Positions 56,712 to 64,000 of a DNA stretch of 64,000 bases are shown piece after piece; within the stretch, counting starts at the first letter, position 1, and each line of letters starts with the position of its first letter. The notes beneath the pieces are model-generated. The model did not search any database. It was not told where the DNA came from and worked only from the letters and a program-made list of their open reading frames with translations. Source of the DNA: Acidobacteriota bacterium (GTDB lineage Bacteria > Acidobacteriota > JAAYUB01); NCBI GenBank assembly GCA_018001935.1, contig JAGNHB010000012.1:41284-105283 (forward strand), written 5' to 3'. The position numbers and the translations under genes are program-made.

Positions 56712-58184
56712 ATGATCAACAACCCGTGGGTCATTGCGGAGCTGATCCTTTACTTCGGCGGCATGCTGGCCATCGGCTGGTACTACTCCCGCAAGGAGAT
56801 GACCCGGGCCGACTACCACCTCGGCGGCAAGAAGCTCCCGGGCTGGATCCTGGCCCTGAGCGAACGCTCCACCGGCGAGTCCGCCTGGCTGATCCTGGGC
56901 CTGCCGGGCCTGGCCTACACCATGGGGCTCGCCGCCGTGTGGGTGGCGGCGGGCTGCGTCGTCGGGATCACCCTGGCCTGGCTCTTCCTGGCCCGCGAAT
57001 TCCGCCGGGAAGCCGACACGTACGGGACCATCACCTACATCGACTACTTCGCCGCGAAATACCCGCGGCGGGCGCTCTACATCCGCTGGTACGCCAGCAT
57101 CATCATCATCTTCTTCTACGTCCTCTACGTGGCCGCCCAGTTCAAGGGCGGCGGGAAGGCCCTCCTCAAGACCTTCGACCTCCCGGCGGCGTGGGGGCTG
57201 CTGATCACGGCTGTGGTGGTGATGGCCTACGCCAGCGCCGGCGGCTTCTTCTCCGTGGTCTGGACGGACGCCGTGCAGGCCATCCTGATGATCCTGACCT
57301 TCATCGTGACCCCCCTGGTCATGTTGTGGATGGTCCTGAACCAGGGGATCTCCGTCACCGGCGCCCTGGCCGCCGCCAGTGTCCCGGGAAAGATCGCCAT
57401 GGACTCCTGGACCGGCGGGATGGTCGGCCTGGCCATGGGAACCTTCCTCTTCCTGGAGTTCTCCTGGGTCTTCGGCTACCTGGGCGGGCAGCCCCAGCTC
57501 TCCACCCGCTGGATGGCCATGAAGGACGACAAGTCGGTGAAGACGGGGATGTGGGTCGCCATCCTCTGGACCCTCTTCGCCTACCTGGGGGCGCTGGCCA
57601 TCGGCTGGCTGGCCCTGGCGCTGTACGGCCCGAAAGCCGTGGCCGACCCCGAGCTGATCCTTCCCCACGCCCTCCTGAAGTCGGTTGCACCGTGGCTGTC
57701 GGGCATCCTGCTGGTGGGGGCCATCGCCGCCATCATGTCCACGGCTTCCTCCCTGCTCCTCATCACCACCTCCGCCGTGACCGAGGACCTCTACCACAAG
57801 GCCCTGAAGCGCGAGGGGTCCGACCGGACCCTGGTCCGCCTCTCCCGGCTGACGCTGCTGGGGGTGGGGGCCGTCGCCCTCCTCATCTCCCACTTCTCCG
57901 GCGAGGACATCTACAGCGTGGTGAGCTGGGTCTGGGCGGGGATCGGCTGCTCCTTCTCGCCGGCCGTCCTGTGCGCCTTCTTCTGGAAGCGCACCAGCAG
58001 CGCCGGCATTCTGGCCTCCATGGTCGCCGGCTTCCTGGCCACCGTGATCTCCATGACGACGGGGTTCGACAAGCAGGTCACCTCCCGTTTCTCCACGTTC
58101 GGGGTGGCGATGGTCGCCATCCTCCTGTTTTCGCTGGTCTTCCCGGACCGGGAAAAGGCCGGCGCCCGCGAGGTCCGCTCATGA
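56712..58184 (+). CDS. Sodium:solute symporter family protein
   Basis: A 490-residue transporter with about 13 membrane helices. The SSS family patterns are [34 protein letters not shown] in the first helices, [24 protein letters not shown] in helix 5-6 and [22 protein letters not shown] with sodium-site serines/threonines. It is closest in layout to PutP-type (proline) carriers; the solute is not certain. A GGGGGAGGG tract precedes the ATG. Its stop overlaps guaA as ATGA. Confidence 0.9.
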   Translation: MINNPWVIAELILYFGGMLAIGWYYSRKEMTRADYHLGGKKLPGWILALSERSTGESAWLILGLPGLAYTMGLAAVWVAAGCVVGITLAWLFLAREFRREADTYGTITYIDYFAAKYPRRALYIRWYASIIIIFFYVLYVAAQFKGGGKALLKTFDLPAAWGLLITAVVVMAYASAGGFFSVVWTDAVQAILMILTFIVTPLVMLWMVLNQGISVTGALAAASVPGKIAMDSWTGGMVGLAMGTFLFLEFSWVFGYLGGQPQLSTRWMAMKDDKSVKTGMWVAILWTLFAYLGALAIGWLALALYGPKAVADPELILPHALLKSVAPWLSGILLVGAIAAIMSTASSLLLITTSAVTEDLYHKALKREGSDRTLVRLSRLTLLGVGAVALLISHFSGEDIYSVVSWVWAGIGCSFSPAVLCAFFWKRTSSAGILASMVAGFLATVISMTTGFDKQVTSRFSTFGVAMVAILLFSLVFPDREKAGAREVRS

Positions 58185-59719
58185 AAACGCACGACGAGAT
58201 CGCCGTCCTGGACTTCGGCTCCCAGTACACCCAGCTCATTGCCCGCCGGGTGCGGGAGCTGAAGGTCTTCTGCGAGATCTTCCCCTGCACGGTGGACCCC
58301 GCGACGCTCGCGGGGCGCCGCCTCAAGGGCGTCATCCTGTCGGGCGGCCCGCAGTCCGTTCTGGAGCCGGGGAGCCCCCGGTGCGACCGGCGGTTCTTCG
58401 CGATGGGCCTGCCGGTCCTGGGCATTTGTTACGGCATGCAGTTGATGGCGCTGGAAACCGGCGGCGCCGTCGGGCGGGGGGAACGCCGCGAGTACGGCAA
58501 GGCCCGAATGCAGGTGGAGGCCCCCGGCAGCCCCTTGTTCCGAAAGGTGCCCGGGCAGTCGGTGGTCTGGATGAGCCACGGAGACGACGTCAGCCGGCTG
58601 CCGGAGGGCTTCGTCCCCACGGCCCGCAGCGCCGCGACCCTGGCGGCGTTCGAGAACGCCGGGAAGTCCTTTTTCGGGCTCCAGTTCCACCCGGAGGTGG
58701 TGCACACGCAGAAGGGGAAGCAGGTCCTCCGGAACTTCCTCTTCGAGATCTGCCGCTGCAGGGCGTCCTGGTCCATGTCCGCCTACATTCGCTCGGAGGT
58801 GGAGCGCATCCGCGCCCTGGCCGGCGACGCCCCGGTGCTGTGCGGCCTCAGCGGGGGTGTGGACTCCACCGTGGCCGCCACCCTCGTCCACCGGGCGGTG
58901 GGCAACCGCCAGACCTGCATCTTCGTGGACAACGGCCTGCTCCGGAAGGACGAGGCCCGGCAGGTCATGGAGAAGTTCCGGCAGCTCGACCTCAACGTCC
59001 GGGCGGTGGACGCCTCGGCGCGCTTCCTGAAGGCGCTGGCCGGCGTCACGGAGCCCGAGCGCAAGCGCAAGATCATCGGGCGGCTCTTCATCGAGGTCTT
59101 CGAGGAGGAGGCCCGCAGGCTCGGCCCCGTGGAGTTCCTCGTCCAGGGGACCCTGTACCCGGACGTCATCGAGTCGGTTTCGGTGAAAGGCCCGTCGGCG
59201 GTCATCAAGAGCCACCACAACGTCGGCGGCCTCCCCGAGAAGATGAAGCTGAAGCTGATCGAGCCCCTGCGGGAGCTGTTCAAGGACGAGGTCCGGCGGC
59301 TGGGGACGTCGCTGGGGATCCCCGAGCTCTTCACGGCCCGGCAGCCCTTCCCCGGCCCCGGCCTGGCGGTGCGGGTCCTGGGGGACGTGACGCCGGAGCG
59401 CCTGGAGATCCTCCGGAACGCCGACGCGGTGGTGGGGGAGGAGATCCGGGCCGCCGGGCTCTACCGGCGAGTCTGGCAGTCCTTCGCCGTGCTGCTCCCC
59501 GTGCGCAGCGTGGGCGTCATGGGCGACGAGCGGACCTACGACTACACTCTCGCCGTCCGGGCCGTGCACAGCGACGACGGCATGACCGCCGACTGGGCCC
59601 GCCTTCCCTTCCGGGTCCTGGAGCGGATCTCCTCCCGGATCGTCAACGAGGTGAAGGGGGTCAACCGGGTGGTTTACGACCTCACGTCCAAGCCGCCCGG
59701 CACCATCGAGTGGGAGTGA
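58181..59719 (+). CDS. guaA: GMP synthase (glutamine-hydrolysing)
   Basis: Converts XMP to GMP using glutamine and ATP. The 512-residue protein has the class I glutaminase ([18 protein letters not shown], nucleophile Cys in [15 protein letters not shown]), the ATP pyrophosphatase loop [11 protein letters not shown], and the C-terminal dimerisation domain with [13 protein letters not shown] ending in PPGTIEWE. The ATG at 58181 overlaps the symporter stop, so it is translationally coupled to a transporter, an unusual pairing. The frame is open far upstream only as an antisense-free read through the symporter. A strong terminator follows. Confidence 0.97.
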   Translation: MKTHDEIAVLDFGSQYTQLIARRVRELKVFCEIFPCTVDPATLAGRRLKGVILSGGPQSVLEPGSPRCDRRFFAMGLPVLGICYGMQLMALETGGAVGRGERREYGKARMQVEAPGSPLFRKVPGQSVVWMSHGDDVSRLPEGFVPTARSAATLAAFENAGKSFFGLQFHPEVVHTQKGKQVLRNFLFEICRCRASWSMSAYIRSEVERIRALAGDAPVLCGLSGGVDSTVAATLVHRAVGNRQTCIFVDNGLLRKDEARQVMEKFRQLDLNVRAVDASARFLKALAGVTEPERKRKIIGRLFIEVFEEEARRLGPVEFLVQGTLYPDVIESVSVKGPSAVIKSHHNVGGLPEKMKLKLIEPLRELFKDEVRRLGTSLGIPELFTARQPFPGPGLAVRVLGDVTPERLEILRNADAVVGEEIRAAGLYRRVWQSFAVLLPVRSVGVMGDERTYDYTLAVRAVHSDDGMTADWARLPFRVLERISSRIVNEVKGVNRVVYDLTSKPPGTIEWE

Positions 59720-59724
59720 AACAA

Positions 59725-59755
59725 AACGCCGTTCCCCGGGGGGAACGGCGTTTTT
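59725..59755. terminator. Bidirectional intrinsic terminator
   Basis: AACGCCGTTCCCC paired with GGGGAACGGCGTT and followed by TTTTT; A's on the other side serve the minus strand. It separates guaA from the convergent TPR gene. Confidence 0.9.
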
Positions 59756-59777
59756 CGTTTTGACGGCTGCCGAGGGG

Positions 59778-60779
59778 TTACTGGATTCCCAGCTCCTCCT
59801 TGGCCTTGGCGATCTCGGCGTTGACCTTGGCGTTGTCGTTGAGCAGCTGCTGGAGGAATTTCTTCGCCTTGTCGGACACCGTGGGGACGTTCAGCGCGGC
59901 GGCCTTGGCGAAGTAGGGGCCCACCAGGTCCATCTTCTGCTGCTTGTTGTAGATGAGGCCGATGTAGTAGTAGGCGGCGGCGTCCTTGGGCTGGACCTTG
60001 ATCTCCTTGGTGAACAGGTCGACGGCCGTGTCGAACTTCTCGGCCTTGTAGTGGGCGTAACCGACGTAGCCCAGGCAGGGGCTGAGCACCTGGGTGAGGT
60101 ACTGGTTCCAGTCCGCGTTGGCGGGGAAGCCGGCGGGCTTGTCCATGGAAGCGGGGAAGCCGGCCTTCTCGAAGGCGCCGACGGTCTTGAGGCCGTACTC
60201 CTCGGCCTTGGGCAGGTCGTTCTTCGCCTTGCAGTAATCGAAGATGGTGAAGTAAAGGTCGATCTTCAGCTTGACGTTGTCGGACTTCTCGAGTTCCGCG
60301 AAGAACTTGTCCATGCGGGCCTGGTCGTTACCCTTGAAGGCGGCCAGGGAGATGTACATGGCCAGTTCGGCGGAAGGTTTCGCCTCGTAGATCTTCTCGG
60401 CGGCCGCCAGGTAGTTGGGGAAGTCTTCCTTGGCGTAGTAGGCCTGGGCCAGCTCCCACGCGGCGTCGTTCCTGGCCTTGTCCGCGCACTTGCCCACCAG
60501 CTCGATGACCTTGTCCATCTTCTTTTCCTGGTTGAGCTTGGTCAGGTACTGGCGGAATTCGTAAATCATGTAGGGGTAATACTCGGAATCCGGATACTTC
60601 TGGAAGAACTCGAGGAAAAGCCGCTCCTTCTCCGCGACGTCCGTGGTTTCCTTGGCTTTCTTGTAGTACGAGTACTCGACGATCTTGCCTTCCTGGGCGG
60701 GCAGGTAGGCCGGGGCCATGAGGGCGACGGCGACGAGGACCGCCGAGACGAAAAGGAAAGCGGTGCGAGTCTTTTTCAT
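59778..60779 (-). CDS. Exported tetratricopeptide-repeat protein
   Basis: A 333-residue protein, with a signal peptide ending near residue 28 (PAYLPAQ). The rest is helical repeats: LFLEFFQKYPDSEYYPYMIYEF, WELAQAYYAKEDFPNYLAAAEKIYEAKP, YVGYAHYKAEKFDTAVDLFTKEIKVQPKDAAAYYYIGLIYNK, clearly TPR-like. Such proteins usually serve as scaffolds in the periplasm. GGGAGG seven bases before ATG 60779 rejects the longer frame from 60848. Confidence 0.85.
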   Translation of the reverse strand: MKKTRTAFLFVSAVLVAVALMAPAYLPAQEGKIVEYSYYKKAKETTDVAEKERLFLEFFQKYPDSEYYPYMIYEFRQYLTKLNQEKKMDKVIELVGKCADKARNDAAWELAQAYYAKEDFPNYLAAAEKIYEAKPSAELAMYISLAAFKGNDQARMDKFFAELEKSDNVKLKIDLYFTIFDYCKAKNDLPKAEEYGLKTVGAFEKAGFPASMDKPAGFPANADWNQYLTQVLSPCLGYVGYAHYKAEKFDTAVDLFTKEIKVQPKDAAAYYYIGLIYNKQQKMDLVGPYFAKAAALNVPTVSDKAKKFLQQLLNDNAKVNAEIAKAKEELGIQ

Positions 60780-61042
60780 TAGAAACCTCCCTTGGCAAGT
60801 TCCTCCGAAGAGGGGCGAAATCACGTTGCGGTCGGCGGAAATATACACAGCCGTCCCGGCGTTTGCAATACCTTTTTATCCCGGCGGCCATTTTCCCGAC
60901 GCCGGGAGCGGGCCTTCAAGGCGTTAGGATGACGGGCCCCGGGAAAAGTTTCGCGGGTCTTTCCGCAAAAATCCGCCGAATCGAACGGGAAGACCCCAAC
61001 CCGGATAAACGGGGAAAGGAACCACGACAGGAGAGAGTCGTT

Positions 61043-61471
61043 CTACGGGGTCGGCAGCTTTTCCAGGAGCGCCGCCTGGCGACGGAGCATCTCGCCCCGG
61101 TCGGCCTCGTGGTCCATGCCGGCGAGGTGGAGCAGCCCGTGGACGTGGAGCATGCGAAGTTCGGCCTCGAAGGCGGCGCCGAAGTCCCGGGCGTTCTCGG
61201 CGGCCACCTCCGGGGCGATGAAGACCTCCCCCAGGTAGACGCGCCCGTCGTCGTCGCCCGTGCCGTCCGGGAAGGAGAGGACGTCCGTGGGCCGGTCCTT
61301 GTGGCGGAAGTCCCGGTTCAGCTGGCGGATCTTGCGACGGCCGCAGTAGATGACGGTGACCGAGTGATTCCCGAAGCCCAGTTCCGCCATCGCCGCCCGG
61401 ACGAGCCCCCGCAGGGCGGGGAGCGGCAGCGCGACCTTCCGCTGCAGGTTCCGCAGGTAGACGCGGTTCAT
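61043..61471 (-). CDS. ybeY: Endoribonuclease YbeY (rRNA maturation factor)
   Basis: A 142-residue zinc endonuclease for 16S rRNA 3'-end maturation and ribosome quality control. The zinc motif HVHGLLHLAGMDH and the preceding RPTDVLSFP are diagnostic. It is the third gene of a minus-strand operon and its ATG overlaps the stop of the upstream gene as ATGA. In many genomes ybeY follows phoH; that is not the case here. Confidence 0.95.
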   Translation of the reverse strand: MNRVYLRNLQRKVALPLPALRGLVRAAMAELGFGNHSVTVIYCGRRKIRQLNRDFRHKDRPTDVLSFPDGTGDDDGRVYLGEVFIAPEVAAENARDFGAAFEAELRMLHVHGLLHLAGMDHEADRGEMLRRQAALLEKLPTP

Positions 61472-62517
61472 GGTCCCTCCACGTTAAAGTCGGTCGTGAC
61501 GCTTTGCTCCATCCCGCCGCCCGCCTCGGTCACGGTGACCTTCAGGGTGTAGTTGCCGGCTTCGAGGGTGTCCAGGGGGATTCTCCTCACGACGACGACC
61601 CGCCTCGGCGCCTCCTGGTGAAACGGGGTGCCGGCCGGATCGACGGCGGACCAGACCGCCTCGCCCCCCCGCCGGACCTCGTACCGGACGGCGTACCCCG
61701 CCGCGGGCCCCCCGGGGCCGGGGAGGATCTGGAAGTAGGCCGTGAGCCCCTCGGTGCGGCGGAAAGTCCCCGACACGCCCGGGATGAGCTTGAGGTCGCC
61801 GAGCAGGAACGGGTTGTAGGGGTTCGCGGCGGGGTCCACCTTGTCCACGCGGGTGCCCGGGAGGATCACCGACAGGGCGAAGCGCCCCGTCCCCGGGCGG
61901 GGGACGCGCACCCCGGCATCGACGAGGCTCAGGTTCCCGGACACGGGGTCCTGGGCCGCCAGGCTGATCTTGTAGTTGCCCGGCGGCAGGAACACGAACT
62001 TCTGGTAGACGGAGCGCTCCTTGTCCCGCCGCTGGAACTCGGTCACGGGGTAGACGGAGACCAGTTGGTCCTCGAACTCCTGGACCTTCCGTTCGTCCAG
62101 GGTGCGGATGGCCCCGTACACCAGCAGTTCCGCCCGGAAGCCCTCCTCCGTCCGCACGTAGTTGAGGTCCGCGTTGCCCGCCTCCAGGGAAACCAGGACG
62201 ACCCCCTCCTGGTCCGTCAGGAGGAACGGCCAGGTTTTCACCCGCACCGGGACCGTCCCCCGAACCCGCCGGTCCTGCACGGCTTCACGGAGTTCGCTCC
62301 GGGTGATCCGCGTCGGCCCCAGGGCGGTCCGGACGCGCATCATCCCGTCCAGGAAAAGGTCTCGGGCCGCCGGGGCCGGGCGGCTCGCGGCGGGGGCGGC
62401 CGGGCCCGGCGGGGGGACGTCCGCCGCGGCGGTCGCGGCGGGCGTCAGCGTGCAGGCCAGCCCGGCCAGGGCCAGGAACCGGAAGAAGCGAAGGGGACGG
62501 GGCGGGGAAACCGTCAT
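61468..62517 (-). CDS. Exported protein of unknown function
   Basis: A 349-residue protein. Residues 1-28 are a signal peptide, then an Ala/Pro-rich linker to about 50, then beta-rich repeats (VLVSLEAGNADLNYVRTEEGF, YQKFVFLPPGNYKISLAAQDPVSGN, VRRIPLDTLEAGNYTLKVTVTEAGGG). It looks like tandem Ig-like or carbohydrate-binding beta-sandwich domains. No family is recognised. Its ATG overlaps the aminotransferase stop as ATGA, and its stop overlaps ybeY the same way. Confidence 0.75.
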   Translation of the reverse strand: MTVSPPRPLRFFRFLALAGLACTLTPAATAAADVPPPGPAAPAASRPAPAARDLFLDGMMRVRTALGPTRITRSELREAVQDRRVRGTVPVRVKTWPFLLTDQEGVVLVSLEAGNADLNYVRTEEGFRAELLVYGAIRTLDERKVQEFEDQLVSVYPVTEFQRRDKERSVYQKFVFLPPGNYKISLAAQDPVSGNLSLVDAGVRVPRPGTGRFALSVILPGTRVDKVDPAANPYNPFLLGDLKLIPGVSGTFRRTEGLTAYFQILPGPGGPAAGYAVRYEVRRGGEAVWSAVDPAGTPFHQEAPRRVVVVRRIPLDTLEAGNYTLKVTVTEAGGGMEQSVTTDFNVEGP

Positions 62518-63740
62518 GCCAGGTTCTTCATGAAACGGTCCAGCTTGTCGTAGGCGGACTCCAGGGTCGCCATGTCCGGCAGCGTCACCACCCGGAAGTG
62601 GCGGGTCCCCGGTTTCTGCCCGAACCCGCTGCCGTGGACCACCAGCACGTGGCACTCGTGGAGGATGCGGAGGGTGAACTCCTTGTCCTCCATCGGGATG
62701 TGAAGCCGGGGGAAGGCGTAGAACGCCCCTTCGGGCTTGACGCAGGAGATCCCGGGGATGGCGTTCAGCCGCTCGATGGTGTAGTCGCGCCGCTGGGTCA
62801 GCCGGGCGTTCACGTCGGCCAGGTGGCTCTGGTCCCCCTCCAGGGCGGGCCGGATGGCGAACTGGAGCGGGTGGTTGGCGCAGAGCCGGGCGCGCACGAA
62901 CTTGTGGATGGCCTCGTTGAAGTCGCCCATGATCTCCTCGGGGCCGCTGACGACGGCCCACCCGATGCGCCACCCCGGGACCAGGTAGGACTTCGACAGG
63001 CCGTTGAAGGTCACGAAGCCCACGTCGTCGGCCAGGGACGCGGTGGAGAGGTGCTCCTGCCCGTCGAAGACCATCTTGTCGTAGATCTCGTCGGAAAAGA
63101 TCGGGAGGTGGTTCCGGCGGGCGAGTTCGATGACCTGGAGCAGGGCTTCCCGGCGGTAGAGGGCGCCCGTGGGGTTGTTGGGGTTGATCAGGCAGATGGC
63201 CTTCGTGCGGTCGTCGATCTTCGCCGCCATGTCCGCCACGTCGGGGCGCCAGTCGTGGTCCTCGTCCAGGAGATAGTGCCGGGACTCGGCCTGGAGTTTC
63301 TCCATGACGGCGGTGTAGAGGGGGTAGCCGGGGCTCGGGAGCAGCACGTTGTCGCCGGGGTTCACCAGGGCCGTGAGGCAGAGTTCGATGGCCTCGCTGG
63401 CGCCCGTGGACACGAAGATGGACCGGATGTCGCGGATCCCCTTCCGGTTTGCCTCCCGGCGGATCGCCTCCACGGCCTCGTCGGTGCCGTTCGAGCCCGA
63501 GTAGCCGTTGTGCTGGTCCAGCATGGCCTGGTGGCAGGCCTCGATCATGTGCAGGGGCGTCCGGAAGTCGTACTTGAGGGGGTCGCCGATGTTCAGGGGG
63601 AGGATCTTGTGCCCCTGGCGCCGCACCTTCTCGGCTTCCACCGCGATGTCGCGGATGGCGTACTCCACGTTCCGGGTCCGTTCGGCAGGGATGATGGCCC
63701 GCGGCGAGATGCCGCACTGGTCGCAGGAACCGTTTGACAT
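62514..63740 (-). CDS. Class I/II aminotransferase (alanine/aspartate type)
   Basis: A 408-residue PLP-dependent aminotransferase. Motifs are LNIGDPLKYDFRTP, GYSGSNGTDEAVEAI, LINPNNPTGALY, DEIYDKMVF and the PLP lysine in NGLSKSYLVPGWRIGW with Arg for the carboxylate in RHFRVVTLP. The overall pattern is closest to AlaA-type pyruvate transaminases, although aspartate transaminases of the same subgroup cannot be excluded. GGGAG lies upstream of the ATG at 63740. It is first in a three-gene coupled operon. Confidence 0.9.
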   Translation of the reverse strand: MSNGSCDQCGISPRAIIPAERTRNVEYAIRDIAVEAEKVRRQGHKILPLNIGDPLKYDFRTPLHMIEACHQAMLDQHNGYSGSNGTDEAVEAIRREANRKGIRDIRSIFVSTGASEAIELCLTALVNPGDNVLLPSPGYPLYTAVMEKLQAESRHYLLDEDHDWRPDVADMAAKIDDRTKAICLINPNNPTGALYRREALLQVIELARRNHLPIFSDEIYDKMVFDGQEHLSTASLADDVGFVTFNGLSKSYLVPGWRIGWAVVSGPEEIMGDFNEAIHKFVRARLCANHPLQFAIRPALEGDQSHLADVNARLTQRRDYTIERLNAIPGISCVKPEGAFYAFPRLHIPMEDKEFTLRILHECHVLVVHGSGFGQKPGTRHFRVVTLPDMATLESAYDKLDRFMKNLA

Positions 63741-64000
63741 GACGTTTCACTCCCGTGATGAAGATCCGGCGGGGACCGGCGACACCCCCGGGGCGGGGCC
63801 TTCACCGTTCCCTTCGGTGCCGGGCGGGTTGAGGGTAACATTTCCGTCGGGCCTTTTCAAGGGCCACCTGGCGGGGCCCAGCGGTTTCGCATCATGAGGA
63901 CAAGCAGGGCCAAAAGGGGCGCGGTGAGAGGTTTTGAAGCGTTTCAGAGACAGCCGGCATTCTTGTGCGAGGGGGGTGATAGAGCAAAAGCGGCGGTAAA
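63741..64000. other. Terminal 260 bp, nothing recognised
   Basis: This stretch upstream of the aminotransferase gene shows no gene, RNA or clear promoter. It ends at the window boundary, so a divergent gene beyond 64000 is possible. Confidence 0.35.

Overview
The window is high-GC bacterial chromosome with tightly packed genes and conventional Shine-Dalgarno starts. A GWxTD-domain secretory protein (11835-13931) and a VWFA protein of the type recurrent in Acidobacteriota (19704-20807) point to Acidobacteriota. A butyrate kinase and a three-part biotin transcarboxylase (12S, 5S and 1.3S) suggest a fermentative or anaerobic carbon metabolism. The phylum is an inference from gene content; no rRNA gene is present.

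Layout. Bases 1-1747 hold the end of a butyrate kinase, a remnant of an RHS core and an AT-rich orphan gene. Bases 1810-8338 carry an M16-type lipoprotein, a radical SAM/ATP-grasp pair, mannose-1-phosphate guanylyltransferase and a family 2 glycosyltransferase. Bases 8337-15350 carry an M1 metallopeptidase, a membrane protein, the GWxTD protein, a half-length TauE/SafE protein, a structured hexanucleotide repeat and phosphoglycerate mutase. Bases 15691-20807 carry a PHP phosphatase coupled to a CpdB-like nucleotidase, then two exported proteins. From 28366 down to 20737 nine genes run on the minus strand as one apparent operon: carboxyltransferase 12S, cupin, 5S, biotin carrier, a cell-wall amidase lacking a zinc ligand, GerMN protein, murI, rph and rdgB. 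Bases 28684-39980 are a mixed region: DUF4160/DUF2442 pair, hydrolase, AAA/DUF4143 ATPase, VapC/Phd pair, a C10 protease with dockerin, B3/B4-domain protein, archaemetzincin, PfkB kinase, lone NuoI and M3 peptidase.

The most interesting region is 40846-52594, an 11.7-kb integrated element next to a tRNA-Arg(CCG) gene and bounded by 49-bp direct repeats of the tRNA 3' half. It carries a tyrosine integrase, paired arm-type candidate sites at both ends, small DNA-binding proteins, an AEP-type primase, a DUF3631 ATPase, a ParB-domain protein fused to a Spo11/Topo VI-A-like region, a small terminase, and a large terminase split into separate ATPase and nuclease genes. No portal, capsid or tail gene is visible. 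It looks like a phage satellite or a reduced prophage, with an AT-rich exported cargo protein at the far end.

Bases 53104-64000 return to host-like sequence: a GAF-GAF-GGDEF cyclase, a short pyruvate-kinase-like protein, a PHA-system-like protein, a sodium:solute symporter coupled to guaA, a TPR protein, and an ATGA-coupled aminotransferase/exported protein/ybeY operon. Several families of short dispersed repeats occupy the intergenic spaces.
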